A DNA stretch of 64,000 nt from positions 1,240,001-1,304,000 of the forward strand of contig NZ_FNWI01000004.1 in assembly GCF_900106855.1 (NCBI RefSeq), in the 5' to 3' direction. The number at the start of each line of letters is the position of its first letter. Position 1 is the first letter of the stretch. The position numbers were made by a program, and so were the translations under genes. The notes beneath the pieces are model-generated. The model was not told where the DNA came from. It was given only the letters and a program-made list of their open reading frames with translations, and did not search any database. Below are positions 56,623-64,000 of the stretch, piece by piece. Source of the DNA: Varibaculum massiliense (GTDB lineage Bacteria; Actinomycetota; Actinomycetes; Actinomycetales; Actinomycetaceae).

Positions 56623-57093
56623 ATGTCGAAAGTTTCTGACCGTCTAGTTGAGGCGGGATTATCTTTACCTCCAGTAGCGACCCCGGTAGCCGCCTATACT
56701 CCAGCGATTGCTCTGCAAGGTGCGGAAGGATTAGTGGTGCGCACCTCCGGGCAGATCCCGGTAGTGGATGGGAAGCTGGTGGCAATCGGTCTAGTGGGGA
56801 CGGAGGTTAGTCCCCAGGATGCCTACCGAGCCGCCCAGGTTTGCGCTCTTAACGCCCTGGCTGCGGGCGGGGAGGTTGTCGGCGGGGTGGATCAGTTAGA
56901 GCGGGTACTAAAAGTGACCGTGTTCGTAGCCTCTAGCCCCACTTTTACCGGTCAAGCAACGGTAGCCAATGGAGCCTCGGATACTTTCGGGAAGCTCTTT
57001 GACCAGCCCCATATCCGTTCGGCAGTGGGGGTTGCCTCCCTGCCGCTAGGAGCCCCTTGCGAGGTAGAGGTAGAGTTTCTGGCTCGCGCGTAA
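56623..57093 (+). CDS. RidA/YjgF-family protein
   Basis: 156 residues, larger than the 130-residue core of RidA. AGLSLPPVATPVAAYTPAIALQGAEGLVVRTSGQIPVVDG and VLKVTVFVASSPTFTGQATVANGASDTF are the family core. The positional glutamine/arginine catalytic pocket of deaminase-active RidA is not clear (SAVGVASLPLGAPCEVEV lacks the usual RxxVxVxxLP), so it may be a non-deaminating subgroup. It is probably co-transcribed with the DUF4177 gene. Confidence 0.85.
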   Translation: MSKVSDRLVEAGLSLPPVATPVAAYTPAIALQGAEGLVVRTSGQIPVVDGKLVAIGLVGTEVSPQDAYRAAQVCALNALAAGGEVVGGVDQLERVLKVTVFVASSPTFTGQATVANGASDTFGKLFDQPHIRSAVGVASLPLGAPCEVEVEFLARA

Positions 57094-57110
57094 AGGATAC
57101 GGCTACCCGG

Positions 57111-57461
57111 TTAGTTAGTTTTCTTAGCGCTGACAGTGGCGGTGCGACGCGCCGCCCAGTAGACGATTCCGGTAAAAATCGCGGTGCCTAGGGCGCAGAT
57201 AAGCTGTACAGAAATTGCGTGTTCGCCGGTGAGTGCGGCAATAGCGAATCCGTTGACCACGCACAGTACCGCACTAGCCCCTAGCAGGGGAGCTGCCGCG
57301 CGGTGAGCACGCTGCCAGATTTTATCATCCCTGGTGGTGGCGGCATTGACTATTCCGAAGCGGGAACCGCGGGGTAGACGGTGGCGGTGAAATAAAATTA
57401 GTCCCGCTGCCAGGTAGGCTGCCAGCAGCAGATAGCAGATCCCAATCGCCAAAGCCATCAT
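57111..57461 (-). CDS. SdpI-like small membrane protein
   Basis: 116 residues, three helices. RFGIVNAATTRDDKIWQRAHRAAAPL resembles the SdpI/DUF loop (R-T-x-x-T-x-x-x-D-x-x-W-x-x-A-H-R). SdpI is an immunity protein to a toxin in Bacillus; the function here is unknown. It follows the MFS exporter gene directly in the same direction. Confidence 0.7.
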   Translation of the reverse strand: MMALAIGICYLLLAAYLAAGLILFHRHRLPRGSRFGIVNAATTRDDKIWQRAHRAAAPLLGASAVLCVVNGFAIAALTGEHAISVQLICALGTAIFTGIVYWAARRTATVSAKKTN

Positions 57462-58955
57462 TTATTTATTCCCTTTCTCCGGCGGATTCACTTCAAACTT
57501 TAACGGATTTTCTCGCCGTTTTAAGGCGTCAGCTAGGGCAAACAGAAATGCAATGATGATGAAGGCGATTACCGCGCTCATCCCATAGCTAAACGCCCCG
57601 GTATAGGCTTCCCGAGCGGGGGTACTCCCGGGAGCCGCGTTGATGCTTCCCAGCCGGAGGTAAAAAGCTAAAGTAGCGCCGGCCAGCCCAATTGCTCCTC
57701 CTACTCGTTGAGCGGTTTGGGAAATCCCGCCAGCGGCACCCGCTCTACCGGGAGGCACTGAAAGCAGCGAGAGTGCTTGGGCGGGAGAAAAGATAATTCC
57801 CGAACCTAAACCTGAACAAAACATGGAGACTATTAGCAGGTAGGGAATGTTCCCGGGGGAAGCAGTTTGGGTTATTAACACCGTAACAGCCAAAGAAATA
57901 ATCACTAGGGCGCAAGCAATCACTAGAATCCAGCGTCCCCACTTTAGGGTTAGGCGTGAAGATTTAGCGGAGGCAATCGCGGAGCCTAGAGCCAAAGGGA
58001 TTTGTAAAAGTCCAGCAACCAGGGGACTTATCCCTAGACCTTGTTGTAAATACAAGGTGTAAATAATAAAAAGTGCCGTCCAACCCGCGCAGAAAGCAGT
58101 AAGTACTATCGTACCCACCATGTAGGAAGGATCTAGACGTAGGGAGCGGGGCATTACTACCGGGATTTGGCGTCTTTCTCGGAAGTTTTCTAGCGCCCAA
58201 AACCCTAAGAATCCTAGGGCTCCGCCCGGCAGTAACAGCCAGCGCCAGTTTCCCAGTCCCCCGCCGGGCATGGTGGCGTCGATGAAGGGATACATTACTG
58301 CTAAGAATGCGGCTGCCAGCACGAAAATTCCCGGCAAATCAAGGCGGGTGTCGCTAGCGGTGCGGGTGGGGTCAGGGTCAATAGTGCGGTAGGTGACGAA
58401 AATAATTACTAGGCATACCGGGATATTGATTAAGAATGCGGCTCGCCATCCCGCATTGGTACCCAGCAACGCGATTAGTACCCCGCCCATAGTGGGGCCA
58501 ATCGCGGTGGCAATCCCGATAATCATTCCGAAGGATCCGTAGGCACGGGCGCGTTCTTGCCCGTGGAAAAGTATTTGGATTAGCCCTAATACCTGGGGGC
58601 TGATAATCGCTGCCCCAACGCCGGCAAGTAGGCGCATCAAAATTAAAATCAGCGGGGTCGTAGCTAGACCCGCTCCTAATGAGGAAATCCCGAACACCAC
58701 TACCCCGATTACAAACAGGCGGCGATGCCCCCAGATATCCCCCATTCTGCCAGCCGGGATTAGCGCAATTCCAAAAATCAGGGTGTAGCCCGCCATAATC
58801 CACTGAACATCGTTGCTGGTTAGCCCCAGCGCCTTGGTCATGGAAGGGATGGAAACGTTCAGCATCGACACTGCCAGTAAGGTCAGGGCTGCCGCGGAAA
58901 GCAAGGTGTAAAGTGCGCGGTAGTGTTGGCGCTGGTCTGGCTGTGGATTATGCAT
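57462..58955 (-). CDS. MFS drug exporter, DHA2 (14-TM) type
   Basis: 497 residues, about fourteen helices. VSMLNVSIPSMTKALGLTSNDVQWIMAGYTLIFG and GRMGDIWGHRRLFVIG are the DHA2-family motif C/A signatures (EmrB/QacA). It would expel drugs or metabolites with H+. The downstream gene follows without a gap. Substrate unknown. Confidence 0.87.
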   Translation of the reverse strand: MHNPQPDQRQHYRALYTLLSAAALTLLAVSMLNVSIPSMTKALGLTSNDVQWIMAGYTLIFGIALIPAGRMGDIWGHRRLFVIGVVVFGISSLGAGLATTPLILILMRLLAGVGAAIISPQVLGLIQILFHGQERARAYGSFGMIIGIATAIGPTMGGVLIALLGTNAGWRAAFLINIPVCLVIIFVTYRTIDPDPTRTASDTRLDLPGIFVLAAAFLAVMYPFIDATMPGGGLGNWRWLLLPGGALGFLGFWALENFRERRQIPVVMPRSLRLDPSYMVGTIVLTAFCAGWTALFIIYTLYLQQGLGISPLVAGLLQIPLALGSAIASAKSSRLTLKWGRWILVIACALVIISLAVTVLITQTASPGNIPYLLIVSMFCSGLGSGIIFSPAQALSLLSVPPGRAGAAGGISQTAQRVGGAIGLAGATLAFYLRLGSINAAPGSTPAREAYTGAFSYGMSAVIAFIIIAFLFALADALKRRENPLKFEVNPPEKGNK

Positions 58956-59044
58956 TGGTTATAGCCTAAGGGGTGGCGAGGTGAAAGCGTTAGTGCATCT
59001 CGGTGCCTTCAGCGCTGCCCCAGTTAGCAACTTAGGAGGCCGGT

Positions 59045-59416
59045 TTGGGACGAAAAATTTCTGCGGAGGACGGGCGTGCCGCTTTAGCGGCTTGGAGGAC
59101 AGGAAGTGCCAGCCGGGCAGAGACCGGCACCGCGGTGCGCTATAGCCTGCAGGTTTTAGCTCAGCGTCACCCCGGGCAGGCGGTTGAGGTGCGGGTGCCA
59201 CCTTTTGGGGCAGTACAGATTGGCAGCGGAACCGTACATCGGCGGGGAACCCCGCCGGCGGTGGTAGAAATGAAAACTGATACTTGGCTAGCCTTAGCCG
59301 TTGGGGTTTTGACCTGGGAAAATGCGGTGAGCGCTAAACAGATTAACGCTACCGGGATAGGCTCGGATTTAACTGCTTGTTTACCGGTATTTTCCCCGCC
59401 GCGTCCTCTGTCCTAG
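59045..59416 (+). CDS. Sterol-carrier-like (SCP2-type) domain protein
   Basis: 123 residues with no membrane segment. AGQAVEVRVPPFGAVQIGSG and VVEMKTDTWLALAVGVLTWENAV followed by GIGSDLTACLPV match a small SCP2-like family found across actinobacteria. Start TTG 59045 is supported by AGGAGG 59034-59039. Function unknown. Confidence 0.75.
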   Translation: MGRKISAEDGRAALAAWRTGSASRAETGTAVRYSLQVLAQRHPGQAVEVRVPPFGAVQIGSGTVHRRGTPPAVVEMKTDTWLALAVGVLTWENAVSAKQINATGIGSDLTACLPVFSPPRPLS

Positions 59417-59556
59417 ATTTTCTGCAGGTTAGCAGGATTGAACAGACCAGGCTTCGCTAAGGGGAAAACCGGTGCCCAGGATAGAAATCGGTCCGTAACG
59501 TAGAATATGGTTACTAACAGGAACAGCTCTCAGCAATGGATAGGAGCGATTTGAAA

Positions 59557-60243
59557 ATGTCAGATTCGCAGCAACCCGTGCCTTCTACGCCGGGTTATCA
59601 TCCCGCACCGGGAACTCCGCCAGCTCACCGCCCAGTTTCGGGAGTCCCGGCAACTCCCGGATACCACGCGAATAAAAATACTGCAGGAGAGGGCACGAAA
59701 TGGGCATCTGTGAGTCAAGCCGAAACTAAGGTCGCTAGCTCCGGTGCGGATAATGCTTCCTCTGGCCAGGCCAGCACCGCTCCCTCCGATATCCCCCCTT
59801 CTCCGATTGCTGAAAAGGATGGGGACAACCAGAAAGCTCCCGGGGTACAGACCAAAGCAACCTCGGCTCGTCCGGGCTTGGGAAATCTGGTATCAAAGCT
59901 CTCTGACCAGGTACAAGCTTTAGTTAAGGGCGAGATTGAACTGGCGAAAGTTAAGGTCTCCAATATGCTCAAGCGCTCCGGGGTGGGAATTGCCCTCCTG
60001 GTAGTAGCCGGGGTACTTGCCCTCTATATGCTGGGATTCCTATTCGGAGCCGCTGCCTATGCCCTGGCGCTAATCGTGCCGATTTGGGCAGCGAAACTGA
60101 TTGTCGCCGGCATACTGTTGGTCTTGATAGTGATTTTTGCGCTGGTAGGCAAGGCTTCGCTGAAAAAAGGTTTGTCTGATAAACCAGATCCGCAAGCGGG
60201 AATAAAAGAAGGTATTGCGGCAGTAAAGAAAGGCTTGGAATAA
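59557..60243 (+). CDS. DUF1469-type membrane protein (phage-holin-like superfamily)
   Basis: 228 residues. A Pro/Ala/Thr-rich N-terminus (about 1-110) is followed by an amphipathic helix LVKGEIELAKVKVSNMLKRSGVG and two membrane helices (about 155-220: GIALLVVAGVLALYMLGFLFGAAAYALAL, LIVAGILLVLIVIFALVG). The domain is named holin-like, but the protein is a widespread actinobacterial envelope protein without toxin evidence. ATG 59557 follows AGGAG with a 10-nt gap. An upstream ATG at 59536 overlaps the site. Confidence 0.8.
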   Translation: MSDSQQPVPSTPGYHPAPGTPPAHRPVSGVPATPGYHANKNTAGEGTKWASVSQAETKVASSGADNASSGQASTAPSDIPPSPIAEKDGDNQKAPGVQTKATSARPGLGNLVSKLSDQVQALVKGEIELAKVKVSNMLKRSGVGIALLVVAGVLALYMLGFLFGAAAYALALIVPIWAAKLIVAGILLVLIVIFALVGKASLKKGLSDKPDPQAGIKEGIAAVKKGLE

Positions 60244-60245
60244 GA

Positions 60246-60527
60246 ATGGAACAACGCAGCGAAAGTCAGATTCAGGCGGAGCTCGAGGCTGCTCGCGCCG
60301 AGCTGAGCAGCACTGTCGAGGAGCTTTCCGACTATTTTTCGCCGAAAGCTAATGTGGAGCGGGCGAAGGCGGATGCCCAGCAAAGGGTGCGTGTCTTGGC
60401 GGGCAGGGCTCAAAACACGGTAGAACAGGCCGGTGCGGGTAAACCCGAGGCGATTAAGAAGGTGGCAGCGGTGGCTGGGGGCGCGCTCTTGTTGGGGGCG
60501 CTGCTAGTGCGTCGGATGTTAAAGTAA
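60246..60527 (+). CDS. DUF3618 protein
   Basis: 93 residues. SESQIQAELEAARAELSSTVEELSDYFSP is the signature, with a C-terminal hydrophobic helix (AAVAGGALLLGALLVRRML). It lies 2 bp after the DUF1469 protein; the two-gene pair is conserved in actinobacteria. Function unknown. Confidence 0.8.
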   Translation: MEQRSESQIQAELEAARAELSSTVEELSDYFSPKANVERAKADAQQRVRVLAGRAQNTVEQAGAGKPEAIKKVAAVAGGALLLGALLVRRMLK

Positions 60528-60705
60528 TCCCCAAGCCAAGCTATGCGAAGCGGAAGATTTTCCAGCGACTTCGTGTGCCGTGGAACTCAACCGTGGAATT
60601 AAATGGTCATAGCGCCCGCAATGCGGTATGTTTTTATACAGAACATTTAAGGAAAGTTTTAGGGTGCCTTAACGTACCCGTGATTATAGTGGAGGGGGTC
60701 ACGCC

Positions 60706-60906
60706 ATGGGGCGCGGCCGTCAAAAGGCTAAACAGACAAAAGTAGCGCGTAAGCTCAAGTATTACAGTCCCGAAACGGACTACGAGGCACTGCAGCGAGA
60801 GCTGCAGGCTAAACAGCGCGATCAATCCGCTGATGACAGCGGCGACGATTTTGAAGATTGGCGCGACCATATTCCGTCCGCAACTGACGACGACTGGTTC
60901 AAGTAG
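60706..60906 (+). CDS. DUF3073 protein
   Basis: 66 residues, MGRGRQKAKQTKVARKLKYYSPETDYEALQRELQA, a highly basic start and an acidic end; the full DUF3073 pattern seen across actinobacteria. Function unknown. The GGAGGG sits 10 nt before ATG. Confidence 0.9.
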   Translation: MGRGRQKAKQTKVARKLKYYSPETDYEALQRELQAKQRDQSADDSGDDFEDWRDHIPSATDDDWFK

Positions 60907-61049
60907 CCGTCTGGCTAGACGCTGCTACTAGCGGATCAAGGTTAGTGGCATTTAGCTATATGCACCGTAAACGCCAGAACCTGTCGGGAATCTAGTCTGT
61001 AAGCAGACTGCTTAGTGGTGATATTTGACTATATGTACTGGTTATAAGA

Positions 61050-63605
61050 CTAATCCGCGGAAGAGATTGCCTCTAGAATGGGCATTTTACGAGCGCGCCG
61101 CGCCGGAAGTAAGGCCGCCAAAGTTCCAACCAGCACCGCTAACAGGCAAATCCAACCCAGCGAGGTCCAAGGCACCTCAATAGTGGTGATTCCTTGATCC
61201 GATAAGTACCGGCACACAAACACCGCTAGTGAGACCCCGCCGCCTATCCCCAAAAGGGTACCTGCCAGAGTGATCAGCACCGACTCCACGGTTATCATTA
61301 GGGAAAGCCCCAGGGAAGACAACCCCACGGTGCGGATTAACCCCAGTTCTCTAAAGCGTTGCTGTACTGAAAGCGACAGGGTGTTCATAATCCCTAAAGC
61401 CGCTATTATCAGCGATAAGGCGAGCAGTGCGTAGAGAACTGCCAGCACTTGATCGACGGTAGCAGCCAGTTTATCGGCGGCTTGCTCTTGATTTTGCACC
61501 ACCATAAAGGGGTTGTCGGCAATCGTTTTTTCTACTGCGCGCTGTACTTTATCCCGGTCAGCCCCATTTTTAAGCTTAATGACGGCAGTAGCGGTGATAT
61601 CGGCTGCCATCGGTCCTAACTTAGCTGATAACGAATGGGGTAGCACCACATCCATAAATAAGAAACCGGTGTCTACGGTGGAGGCAATGGTTACAGTGGT
61701 TTGCCCACGAATCCCAACTACCTCAAAAGTGTCTCCCGGGGCGAGTCCTTGGGATTTCGCCCACGTGCGTGAAACGATAGCCTGCGGATCCTGAAGCGAC
61801 TGGGAATAATAATCAGCTATCGAACCAGATACCGCACTGATCCGACCATAGCGCTGGAACTGGGGATGGGTTACCTGCATCATGGTGTCAGCAGGATTCT
61901 TGCCGGGAACCAGCACTCGAAAAAGTGCCATGCCGGTCAGGGGGTCAACCCGCTTAACCCCGGGAACTTTGGCAACTTTGTCTATTAAAGTATTCGAAAT
62001 CGAGACTACTCGCGGCTCCGGGGCAATCATTAAATCGATATTTACCTGCTGTTTTACTATCGATTCGGTAGAGGATTTAGTGGAGGCCGCCAGGGTTGCT
62101 CCCACCGCAACCAGGGCGACCCCAATCATCAGGGCAGCTGCCGTGTTGGCAGTTTGTCGCAGGTTAGCTGTTAGGGTGCGCATCGCTAGGCGAGCATGAG
62201 GGCGCAGCCACCAAAGTAGCCCCGCTAGAATTCTCACCACGACTGCGGCCAAAGGGGTCACCAAAATCAGCATGGATAGTAAAAATAGGGCGGCACCGAT
62301 TCCTAGCCAAAGACCGCTTTTGCCCCCATCAGAGGAGGCCCAGATCAGCAGTCCCACAGCGACCGCCAGGACTACCGCCCCAATAATCGCGCGTGGCCAT
62401 ACCGGATTTTGAGTTTGGGTATTTTGCCGCATCGCCTCTACCGGAGGAGTTAGTGCCGCGGAGCGAGCCGGCCAGAGGGAACCGATTACCGTCACGATTA
62501 CTCCTACGGTTAAAGCCAGGAGAGTAATAGACCATGACCAGCCGATTTGTAGCATTTCGAAACCGGATTGCGTCAACCCCCAGGAAACCAGGCGGGTCAG
62601 CAAATAGCCTCCTCCCACCCCGATTAGGGAACCTAAAATCCCCACTAGTAACCCTTGGAAAGCGACCACGAAGAATACTTGCCCTCCGCTAGCGCCGATT
62701 GCCCGCAACATGGCGAATTGCGGTTGCTGGGCACGCACCATCATTTGGAAGGTGTTGGTAATAATAAACGCCCCTACAAATAGGGCGATTGCCGCGAATA
62801 CTAGCAAAAACACGTTCACAAAATCGAGGGACGTGGAAGCCGCGGTATTGATTTCCTCGTTATATTCCGCCTGGGTCATTACCTCTGCGCTACCCGAAAA
62901 CTCCTGGTTCAACGCGCTTCGAAGCGTTGTTAGAGACGCTCCTTTCTCAGCGGTGATAGCGATGGTAGTAGTTGCCGGGGGCAGAGGTTTTTGGGTCAGC
63001 GCTTCAAAGCCGTCCTCAGACACAAAAATATAGTTGGTAAAAGCTACTGGATCGGGGAAACGATAAATGCCGGAAACTTTGGCGGATTTTCCTTCGCTGG
63101 AAACATAAACTTTCAGGCTTTTACCAGTCGAGATTCCCAGGCGCTTAGCCGCAGATTCCTCTAAAGCAACCTCGGCGTTACCTTTGGGAGCCTCACCTTT
63201 AACTAGACGCGGCTGGGTGGAATGACCCGGATAAATCACCTGTAAAATCGAGACTTGCTCGCCTTTCCCCAGACGTTTACTGTCCTGGTCAGTCAGCATA
63301 CAAACATCTGTCAAATAGGGGTCAGCGTGTTTGACCCCGGAAACTTCCTTGGCCTGGCGCGCCGCCTTTACCGGCACACTTGATCGTACCGGTGCTTCTC
63401 CTTCCACTTTTTCGCCTTGCACCTTCCCTACCAGGTAATAGTCATAAGTATTGGCGGAAGAAATTAGGGAATTATAGGAATCAGAGAGGGTGGCGCGGAG
63501 GGCGAAAATCCCCGATAAGAAAGCTACCCCCAGCACTACCGCTAGCAGCGCCATCTGGAAACGCACCAGGTGGGCGCGCAGGTTCCGCCAAGCGATCCTA
63601 ATCAT
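61050..63605 (-). CDS. ABC transporter permease, FtsX/MacB-like
   Basis: 851 residues with four-helix FtsX-type units repeated: an N-terminal helix, a large extracellular domain, helices near 265-385 and 410-465, a second large domain, then three helices near 725-840. Sequence blocks: IRIAWRNLRAHLVRFQMALLAVVLGVAFLSG and AMRTLTANLRQTANTAAALMIGVALVAVGATLAAST. It couples with an ATP-binding protein, whose gene overlaps its start. The substrate is unknown; some such exporters move lipids or peptides. Confidence 0.88.
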   Translation of the reverse strand: MIRIAWRNLRAHLVRFQMALLAVVLGVAFLSGIFALRATLSDSYNSLISSANTYDYYLVGKVQGEKVEGEAPVRSSVPVKAARQAKEVSGVKHADPYLTDVCMLTDQDSKRLGKGEQVSILQVIYPGHSTQPRLVKGEAPKGNAEVALEESAAKRLGISTGKSLKVYVSSEGKSAKVSGIYRFPDPVAFTNYIFVSEDGFEALTQKPLPPATTTIAITAEKGASLTTLRSALNQEFSGSAEVMTQAEYNEEINTAASTSLDFVNVFLLVFAAIALFVGAFIITNTFQMMVRAQQPQFAMLRAIGASGGQVFFVVAFQGLLVGILGSLIGVGGGYLLTRLVSWGLTQSGFEMLQIGWSWSITLLALTVGVIVTVIGSLWPARSAALTPPVEAMRQNTQTQNPVWPRAIIGAVVLAVAVGLLIWASSDGGKSGLWLGIGAALFLLSMLILVTPLAAVVVRILAGLLWWLRPHARLAMRTLTANLRQTANTAAALMIGVALVAVGATLAASTKSSTESIVKQQVNIDLMIAPEPRVVSISNTLIDKVAKVPGVKRVDPLTGMALFRVLVPGKNPADTMMQVTHPQFQRYGRISAVSGSIADYYSQSLQDPQAIVSRTWAKSQGLAPGDTFEVVGIRGQTTVTIASTVDTGFLFMDVVLPHSLSAKLGPMAADITATAVIKLKNGADRDKVQRAVEKTIADNPFMVVQNQEQAADKLAATVDQVLAVLYALLALSLIIAALGIMNTLSLSVQQRFRELGLIRTVGLSSLGLSLMITVESVLITLAGTLLGIGGGVSLAVFVCRYLSDQGITTIEVPWTSLGWICLLAVLVGTLAALLPARRARKMPILEAISSAD

Positions 63606-64000
63606 GCTTTATCCTGGGGTTCTTGGAAAGATGCAATCGCGTCTTGCGAGGAATCCAGCAATGCTTCGGCCTTCTTAATCATGGCCAGCAGGCGCTGTTT
63701 TTCCTGGCTCAAGGTTTCTTCCGGAGTCCGCGGTATCGGACTGCTCTTGCCACTTTCCTTGTCTTTATTGGCGTTTTCGGCAGCTGAATCAGCGGCGTTA
63801 GCAGTTCTTCTCAGTGGGGTTTCCTGGGGGTATGCCGGCGAATTTGCCAGTTCGCTCTTTGCTTTTACCCCGCGATTTCGGAGGGAAATCTTGGAAGTTT
63901 CTCTCGAACTTACTGGGCTTTTAGCTGCCGTGGTTACCTGTTCTCCAGCGGGTGCTACCGCGCTTTTACCCGCGGGCGCGTCCTCCCAAAAACCGGAGGT
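63602..64000 (-). CDS. 3' end of a gene, probably the ABC ATPase partner
   Basis: An open reading frame enters from the window edge and ends TGA at 63602-63604, overlapping the permease ATG in ATGA. I can read about 132 residues: a Pro/Ser/Ala/Lys/Glu-rich tail and a helical end EKQRLLAMIKKAEALLDSSQDAIASFQEPQDKA. No ATPase motif is in view, so the identity rests on gene order: permeases of this type are usually preceded by their ATP-binding subunit. The charged tail is longer than usual for such ATPases. Confidence 0.6.
   Translation of the reverse strand, partial: TSGFWEDAPAGKSAVAPAGEQVTTAAKSPVSSRETSKISLRNRGVKAKSELANSPAYPQETPLRRTANAADSAAENANKDKESGKSSPIPRTPEETLSQEKQRLLAMIKKAEALLDSSQDAIASFQEPQDKA

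Noticed and set aside
59557-60243. Prophage holin
   Set aside because: The holin-like name is a superfamily label; no phage genes surround it and its DUF3618 partner is a normal actinobacterial neighbour.

Overview
The window looks like the replication-origin region of an actinobacterial chromosome of intermediate GC content. Lineage markers are a WhiB-family regulator, CarD, a MurJ protein fused to a pseudokinase, an LmeA/DUF2993 protein, DUF3073, DUF3618 and DUF4177 proteins, and the whiB-ponA-metallophosphoesterase neighbourhood also found in mycobacteria. The reduced gene spacing, the dnaA surroundings and the fused DhaM-HPr-EI protein make me lean towards Actinomycetaceae (a Varibaculum- or Mobiluncus-like organism). 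The genus is a guess.

Layout. (a) 1-2.2 kb: a PLP aminotransferase and an overlapping D-Ala-D-Ala ligase. (b) 2.3-7.9 kb, minus strand: the left-of-origin block parB, parA, rsmG, jag, yidC, yidD, rnpA, rpmH, with two perfect parS sites inside parB. (c) 7.9-10.2 kb: dnaA between two AT-rich non-coding stretches carrying DnaA-box-like sites, the likely oriC. dnaN, recF and gyrB do not follow dnaA; a class A penicillin-binding protein does. (d) 12.7-17.6 kb: rpsF-ssb-rpsR-rplI with a structured leader, then a MATE exporter (opposite strand) and dnaB. (e) 17.6-26 kb: an MMPL transporter, an uncharacterised two-gene membrane locus, csrA, and the proton-translocating transhydrogenase genes pntA and pntB. 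(f) 26-36.7 kb: lmeA, trxA, trxB, murJ fusion, DUF6049, NUDIX and divergent CCA-adding enzyme. In mycobacteria this block sits on the other side of the origin, next to parB. (g) 36.7-41.2 kb: tmk, holB, a secreted tripeptidyl-peptidase-like lipoprotein and two fluoride channel genes. (h) 41.3-41.6 kb: tRNA-Pro followed by about 2.7 copies of a 91-bp tandem repeat, each with a terminator-like hairpin. (i) 41.7-51 kb: BCCT transporter, copper-type P-ATPase, tRNA-Thr, DhaM-HPr-EI fusion, UMF1-type MFS. (j) 51-57.1 kb: ispD, carD, metallophosphoesterase, second class A PBP, whiB, DUF4177, ridA. (k) 57.1-64 kb: an SdpI-like protein, a 14-TM MFS exporter, a sterol-carrier-like protein, DUF1469/DUF3618 membrane proteins, DUF3073, and an FtsX-like ABC permease whose partner gene runs off the window end.

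Together the genes cover origin function and segregation (DnaA, ParABS, DnaB, SSB), envelope building (MurJ, two PBPs, YidC/YidD, LmeA, DUF6049), thiol redox and NADPH supply (TrxAB, PntAB), RNA and tRNA maturation (RnpA, CCA enzyme), and membrane transport. I saw no insertion sequence, prophage, CRISPR array or obvious defence island. The window is mostly housekeeping; the unusual points concern gene order, non-coding structure and a few fusions or orphan genes.
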